NCBI GenBank assembly: GCA_039029935.1
Contig: JBCCFC010000505.1
Span: forward strand, 1-9,098
From: G039029935 sp039029935
GTDB taxonomy: Bacteria; Chloroflexota; Anaerolineae; Caldilineales; Caldilineaceae
Direction: 5' to 3'
Length of the DNA: 9,098 nucleotides
Positions 7,561 through 9,098 of the stretch are shown here, one piece after another. How positions within the stretch are numbered: the stretch's first letter is position 1; each line of letters opens with the position of its first letter. The notes below the pieces were generated by a model. That model was not told where the DNA came from and did not search any database. It was given only the letters and a program-made list of their open reading frames with translations. The position numbers and the translations under genes are program-made.

Positions 7561-7598
7561 TTTGATTCAATATACGTAAGTTTTTCGCGTTTATCAGC
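7535..7598. other. Imperfect hairpin downstream of the PKS
   Basis: GCTGATGAACGCG (7535-7547) can pair with CGCGTTTATCAGC (7586-7598): 13 pairs, one of them G-U, around a 38-nt loop. The left arm is part of the 10-bp repeat array. No T tract follows, so a classic intrinsic terminator is not supported. It may be a mobile or repeat-derived palindrome that also slows or ends transcription after the PKS. Confidence 0.5.
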
Positions 7599-7651
7599 AC
7601 TCGTCAACGTCCCAAGTTTGTCTCTTCCACAGCATCCTTGCCTTCGCGCTC

Positions 7652-7684
7652 TTTCAACGCCTGTTGAAATCGTCACTGGATTTC
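7652..7684. other. Two overlapping small hairpins upstream of the ATPase gene
   Basis: TTTCAAC (7652-7658) pairs perfectly with GTTGAAA (7663-7669) around a 4-nt loop. GAAATC (7666-7671) pairs with GATTTC (7679-7684) around 7 nt. The two share bases 7666-7669, so they exclude each other. They lie upstream of the predicted promoter and lack a T tract. They could be an operator-like palindrome or mere chance. Confidence 0.3.
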
Positions 7685-7725
7685 GTTGTGTAGCATTTGA
7701 GGCCAAATCTCAGCGTAAAAAAACA

Positions 7726-7753
7726 TTTCAATCCTGTCCATTTGTGCTATAAT
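7726..7753 (+). promoter_or_regulatory. Predicted sigma70-type promoter of the ATPase gene
   Basis: A perfect -10 TATAAT (7748-7753) is preceded by TGC, giving an extended -10. The best -35 (TTTCAA at 7726-7731, 16 bp upstream) is weak, which is common with extended -10 promoters. Transcription would begin near 7760, leaving a leader of about 35 nt. This gives the ATPase its own promoter, separate from the NRPS-PKS genes. Confidence 0.65.
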
Positions 7754-7780
7754 AAGAGATAACGATATTGATGTTGATTC

Positions 7781-7788
7781 GGGGAGAG
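7781..7788 (+). promoter_or_regulatory. Ribosome binding site of the ATPase gene
   Basis: GGGGAGAG lies 5 nt before the ATG at 7794 and supports that start; there is no competing start nearby in frame. Confidence 0.6.
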
Positions 7789-7793
7789 TACAA

Positions 7794-9098
7794 ATGATTT
7801 CACAAGACTATTCAACAGAAGAACGGCCAGACCCTATTCCTGAGCGTGTGGGGTTTGGCATGTTTACCGACCGAGAGCGCGAGATGGACCGACTGATGAA
7901 GTGGGTGAATCTCGTGGGTCAAAAGGTCGGACGTAGCCGCGCGTTGGTGTCGCATCGACGGTATGGCAAGACGGCCATTATGGAACGGCTCTATAATCGG
8001 ATCTTTTGGGAGCGTACAGATGTCATGCCGTTTTACTTTGAGTTGCATGATGGTATTCATAAAATATGGGACAAAAAATTGGCTGATATCTATTTCTATG
8101 AGTTTGTGCGGCAATTCTTAGCCTACCGAACGCAGGATGCATCGCTGGCCTTTGACAAAAGCATACCGCGAGAAAAACTTTATGAAATCGCCGAGAAGCA
8201 TCAGGAAACCTCGATTACAAAAAGAGTTCTTTGGTGGGAAAAAGATGGAAATATGAGCGACCACATCAAAATTCATAGTGTCATGCATACCATCATCCAG
8301 AGTGTTGCCGTTGAAACGGGTTTGAGCATCATCGTCATGTTTGATGAATTTCAACGACTGAACCGTGTTGTCTATCAAGATGAAGCCTGTACACGACCCT
8401 ATGAACGCTATACCGACTCATTCTCTACAGCCGCAGAATCCTCGCGCGCCCCCATGTTGATTGCAGGGTCCGAGGTGACGGTACTGACCGATGAGGCGTT
8501 GTGGGGGTCGATGCTCGGTCGTGTGGGTGCCAGTCATATCGGTCGTTTACCCATTGCGGGTGCGGTTCAATTGGTGGATAAATTTGCGAAAAAGCATGGT
8601 CTTGACATTGAGTTTGATGTCGCTTACACCATCAGTCGCTTGGTGGATGGGCATCCCTATTACATCTGGTGTCTGTTTAATAGCGAATATTTTGATGCTG
8701 ATTTGGATTTGACGACGGAAAAAGGGGTGAAAGCGGTCTTAGCCTTTGAAGTGGGCAACCGACAGGGACATATCCGTAAATTTTGGTACTATCATTTCGG
8801 TCATCATCTGGAGACATTCAATTTGCCTCATGCGCGTCGGCTGATTGTCTATCTGAGTCAATATCCCGATAAACTTCAAGAGCCTGAGATGTCTGTGCAT
8901 CTTAAAAAGTTGCACAAAGATTTAAAATTGCCGATTTCGATTGATGAAACCGATGAAATCCTCCAAAAGTTGATTTGGTGTGATCTCGTCTGGGAGAATG
9001 CGCATCAACAGTATGGGGGGCTATCAGACCCACTGTTGCCACAGGTGTTGCGGATTGGCTATAGTTGGGAGATCGACCAAATTGAACGGCAACAGGCG
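7794..9098 (+). CDS. P-loop ATPase of the AAA/STAND-like (ATPase_2) type; 3' end beyond the window
   Basis: An open frame of 435 codons with no stop before the window ends. The N-terminus has FTDREREMDRL, the entry motif seen in archaeal-type ATPases (ATPase_2, PF01637-like). Walker A is SHRRYGKT (residues 53-60), with Ser in place of the usual first Gly. Walker B is SIIVMFDEF (Asp184, Glu185). LIAGSE (222-227) fits the sensor 1 position, and VDGHPYYIWCLF (284-295) fits the GxPxyl motif before the winged-helix part. The rest, about 300-435, is probably helical winged-helix and linker. There is no signal peptide or membrane segment. It has its own promoter and no visible link to the synthase genes. 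Relatives often act as NTP-driven switches fused to nuclease or other effector domains; any such domain here would lie past the window, so the role stays open. Confidence 0.85.
   Translation, partial: MISQDYSTEERPDPIPERVGFGMFTDREREMDRLMKWVNLVGQKVGRSRALVSHRRYGKTAIMERLYNRIFWERTDVMPFYFELHDGIHKIWDKKLADIYFYEFVRQFLAYRTQDASLAFDKSIPREKLYEIAEKHQETSITKRVLWWEKDGNMSDHIKIHSVMHTIIQSVAVETGLSIIVMFDEFQRLNRVVYQDEACTRPYERYTDSFSTAAESSRAPMLIAGSEVTVLTDEALWGSMLGRVGASHIGRLPIAGAVQLVDKFAKKHGLDIEFDVAYTISRLVDGHPYYIWCLFNSEYFDADLDLTTEKGVKAVLAFEVGNRQGHIRKFWYYHFGHHLETFNLPHARRLIVYLSQYPDKLQEPEMSVHLKKLHKDLKLPISIDETDEILQKLIWCDLVWENAHQQYGGLSDPLLPQVLRIGYSWEIDQIERQQA

Noticed and set aside
7535..7598. Intrinsic terminator of the PKS operon
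   Set aside because: The stem has a 38-nt loop and no T tract after it, so it was kept only as a hairpin.
7455..7706. 83-codon minus-strand frame over the PKS end and the intergenic region
   Set aside because: It runs through the repeat hairpin and the antisense of the thioesterase and shows no domain features or start signal.

Overview
The window holds the 3' part of a hybrid non-ribosomal peptide / polyketide gene cluster, followed by an unrelated-looking ATPase gene. All real genes read on the + strand. GC content looks balanced (about half). The KS domain resembles those that follow NRPS modules in cyanobacteria, myxobacteria and Chloroflexota. The 10-bp intergenic repeats of the GAACGCGGAT type and the AAA/STAND-like ATPase remind me of filamentous Chloroflexota or large sulfur bacteria. 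I cannot assign a taxon from the sequence alone.

Layout: (1) 1-313 is a perfect 133-bp inverted repeat around a 47-nt spacer. It folds the NRPS adenylation domain back on itself, so bases 1-180 are a reverse-complement copy of the sequence that should precede 181; this is most likely a fold-back chimera at a contig end. (2) 181-1266 is the C-terminal part of an NRPS: adenylation domain motifs A6-A10, a peptidyl carrier domain and a basic tail. (3) 1268-7522 is a single-module type I PKS, KS-AT-DH-psiKR-KR-ACP-TE, starting at a GTG one base after the NRPS stop, behind a strong Shine-Dalgarno. (4) 7523-7793 is intergenic, with a 10-bp tandem repeat, hairpins and a good extended -10 promoter. 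(5) 7794-9098 is an ATPase that runs off the window end.

How it works together: the NRPS carrier protein should pass an aminoacyl or peptidyl thioester to the KS of the PKS. The PKS adds one extender unit and releases the product through its own thioesterase, so this is the end of the assembly line. The KR lacks the catalytic Tyr (Leu) and Asn (Cys), and the DH core motifs are partly eroded, so the module may leave its beta-keto group unreduced.

The most unusual pattern is that at least four separate sites in the two megasynthases carry in-frame tandem repeats of 12 or 15 bp (TPALD, VSGEL, QMTR and LPxRT types), in linkers or variable loops. This suggests repeated local microsatellite-like expansion confined to positions the enzyme tolerates.
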